Shown here piece by piece: positions 7,701 to 7,855 of a DNA stretch of 7,855 nt. The notes beneath the pieces were generated by a model that was not told the DNA's origin, made no database searches, and was given only the letters and a program-made list of their open reading frames with translations. The first letter of the stretch is position 1. The number at the start of each line of letters is the position of its first letter. Both the position numbers and the translations under genes were made by a program. Source of the stretch: Bdellovibrionota bacterium (GTDB lineage: Bacteria > Bdellovibrionota > Bacteriovoracia > Bacteriovoracales > Bacteriovoracaceae); assembly GCA_030836365.1 (NCBI GenBank), contig JAURQB010000087.1, positions 1 through 7,855 on the forward strand. Reading direction: 5' to 3'.

Positions 7701-7855
7701 CCTGAAAGGGTTCTCCCTGAGTTATCAGTGATTGTTACACTTAGCATGATTGGGAAATCTGATTTCAGATCTTCATTAAGTTTTTTTACAGCGTGAATGG
7801 CAGCTTTCGCGTTGAGCGTATCAAAAATAGTTTCAATTAAAAAAAGGTCAATTCC
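4703..7855 (-). CDS. metH: Cobalamin-dependent methionine synthase (5' end cut by window edge)
   Basis: Transfers a methyl group from 5-methyltetrahydrofolate to homocysteine through methylcobalamin, giving methionine and tetrahydrofolate; cytoplasmic. The frame stays open past the internal ATG at 7747 to the edge, giving 1050 visible residues that begin GIDLFLIETIFDTLNAK. Comparison with E. coli MetH (1227 residues) puts about 172 residues outside. Modules in order, as visible residues: homocysteine/zinc domain (to ~155) with C74 in GINCAFGA and C139-C140 in GGCCGTTP; pterin domain (~180-478) starting FLMIGERTNVMGS; cobalamin cap (~480-569); B12 Rossmann domain (~570-724) with H588 in GDVHDIGKN, the lower cobalt ligand, and GLSGLITPSL; AdoMet-binding reactivation domain (~725-1050) with IDWSPFFWAWEL and RPAPGYPACPDHSEK. 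The C-terminus KWLRPNLSY is intact. All key residues are present, so the enzyme should be active if B12 is available. No riboswitch can be assessed because the 5' end is outside. Confidence 0.98.
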   Translation of the reverse strand, partial: GIDLFLIETIFDTLNAKAAIHAVKKLNEDLKSDFPIMLSVTITDNSGRTLSGQTLKAFWNSVRHANPLSIGINCAFGAKEMRPYIKELATIADCYVSCYPNAGLPNPLAPTGYDELPEDTAVLVEEFAQSGFINFIGGCCGTTPGHIKAMVDKIKNIPPRKVAAKIDDAFYSGLEPLFIKNIEKKPFLMIGERTNVMGSPKFSRLIKEGNLTEALEVARNQVENGANVIDICFDEGLLDAKDLMQKFLRLIASEPDISRVPIMIDSSKWEVLEEGLKNIQGKGIVNSISLKEGEEIFLQQAKTIQDYGAAVVVMAFDEKGQAATLEDKVRICKRAYELLTTKINFNPRDIIFDPNVLTVATGMQEHDNYAKDFIDAVAEIKKQCPGVLTSGGVSNVSFSFRGNNRVREAMHSSFLFHAIKNGLDMGIVNAGMVEVYEEVEPELLEKVEDVLLNRSSEATETLLEFAATIKGDGKKAQGEDLSWRKEDVDERMSHALIKGINKFVDEDTLEALKKYKTPLNVIEGPLMEGMKKVGVLFGDGKMFLPQVVKSARVMKQAVAILEPMMSKDNSSASTQGTYVLATVKGDVHDIGKNIVSVVLACNGYKVIDLGVMVQCSDIIAAIKEHNADIVGLSGLITPSLDEMISNAKEFTRAGINIPLMVGGATTSNAHTALKIAPSYEGPTIRVGDASLVVEAASNLTSESKKDAFMIELANKQENLRQHYANKSQDNNQIAFSEACENKFKLKTEIEHTPKKVGVFTETEINLEELAQYIDWSPFFWAWELKGTYPKILENKKYGEQATKLFEDAKVILDKVIKEKIFKPKYTYGIFPARKNGEDAIIYSDLKCKNEIGKLHFLRQQEKKENETHYYSLVDFLEDKNQEKNFIGAFCVTTGVEVEQYAKSFENKNDDYTSIIIKAIGDRFAEAMAEMLHHKIRLEWNSPDESIDLDLMIKEKYHGIRPAPGYPACPDHSEKKMIWKLLEIKKNLGIELTESCAIYPPCSISGLYFDHPESKYFMLGKIGKDQINDYAKRKDITIENAEKWLRPNLSY

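Noticed and set aside
7745..7747. ATG at 7747 as the metH start
   Set aside because: The frame remains open to the window edge, and the upstream 36 codons encode conserved MetH sequence (IETIFDTLNAKAA), so this Met is internal.

Overview
The window is AT-rich bacterial DNA with tightly packed genes. There are four conventional genes for housekeeping, envelope or hydrolase functions, two small adjacent regulator ORFs, and one secreted protein of unknown function. No rRNA, tRNA, CRISPR array, transposase or long repeat was seen. The flavour (low GC, a Psd of the FGGST type, and a regulator pair resembling the TIGR02147/DUF4423 family that is expanded in predatory Bdellovibrio-like bacteria and Fibrobacter) suggests a Bdellovibrionota member, perhaps a Bacteriovorax/Peredibacter relative. 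That placement is an inference, not a demonstration.

Layout. 1-955 (-): an HtrA/Deg-type periplasmic serine protease, cut by the left edge inside its PDZ domain. 1005-1904 (+): phosphatidylserine decarboxylase, divergent from htrA across only 49 bp. 1899-2660 (-): an endonuclease/exonuclease/phosphatase-fold hydrolase whose stop overlaps the psd stop. 2661-2814: an AT-rich divergent intergenic region. 2815-3093 and 3095-3574 (+): an XRE-like HTH ORF and a winged-HTH ORF separated by 1 bp, which together look like one TIGR02147-type regulator broken at a G5 tract. 3672-4700 (+): an exported protein with a C-terminal ParB/sulfiredoxin-like DGNHR motif. 4703-7855 (-): cobalamin-dependent methionine synthase (metH), complete at its C-terminus and cut by the right edge about 170 residues before its expected N-terminus.

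Functional links. The protease and Psd both serve the cell envelope (protein quality control and phosphatidylethanolamine synthesis) and share a very short divergent control region. MetH makes methionine from homocysteine and is unrelated to its convergent neighbour. The two regulator ORFs are the best candidates for controlling something nearby, possibly themselves or the secreted protein downstream.

The points most worth a second look are the split regulator at 2815-3574, the secreted ParB/Srx-like protein, and the Glu at the usual Asp position of the Psd catalytic triad. No clearly new multi-gene system is visible.
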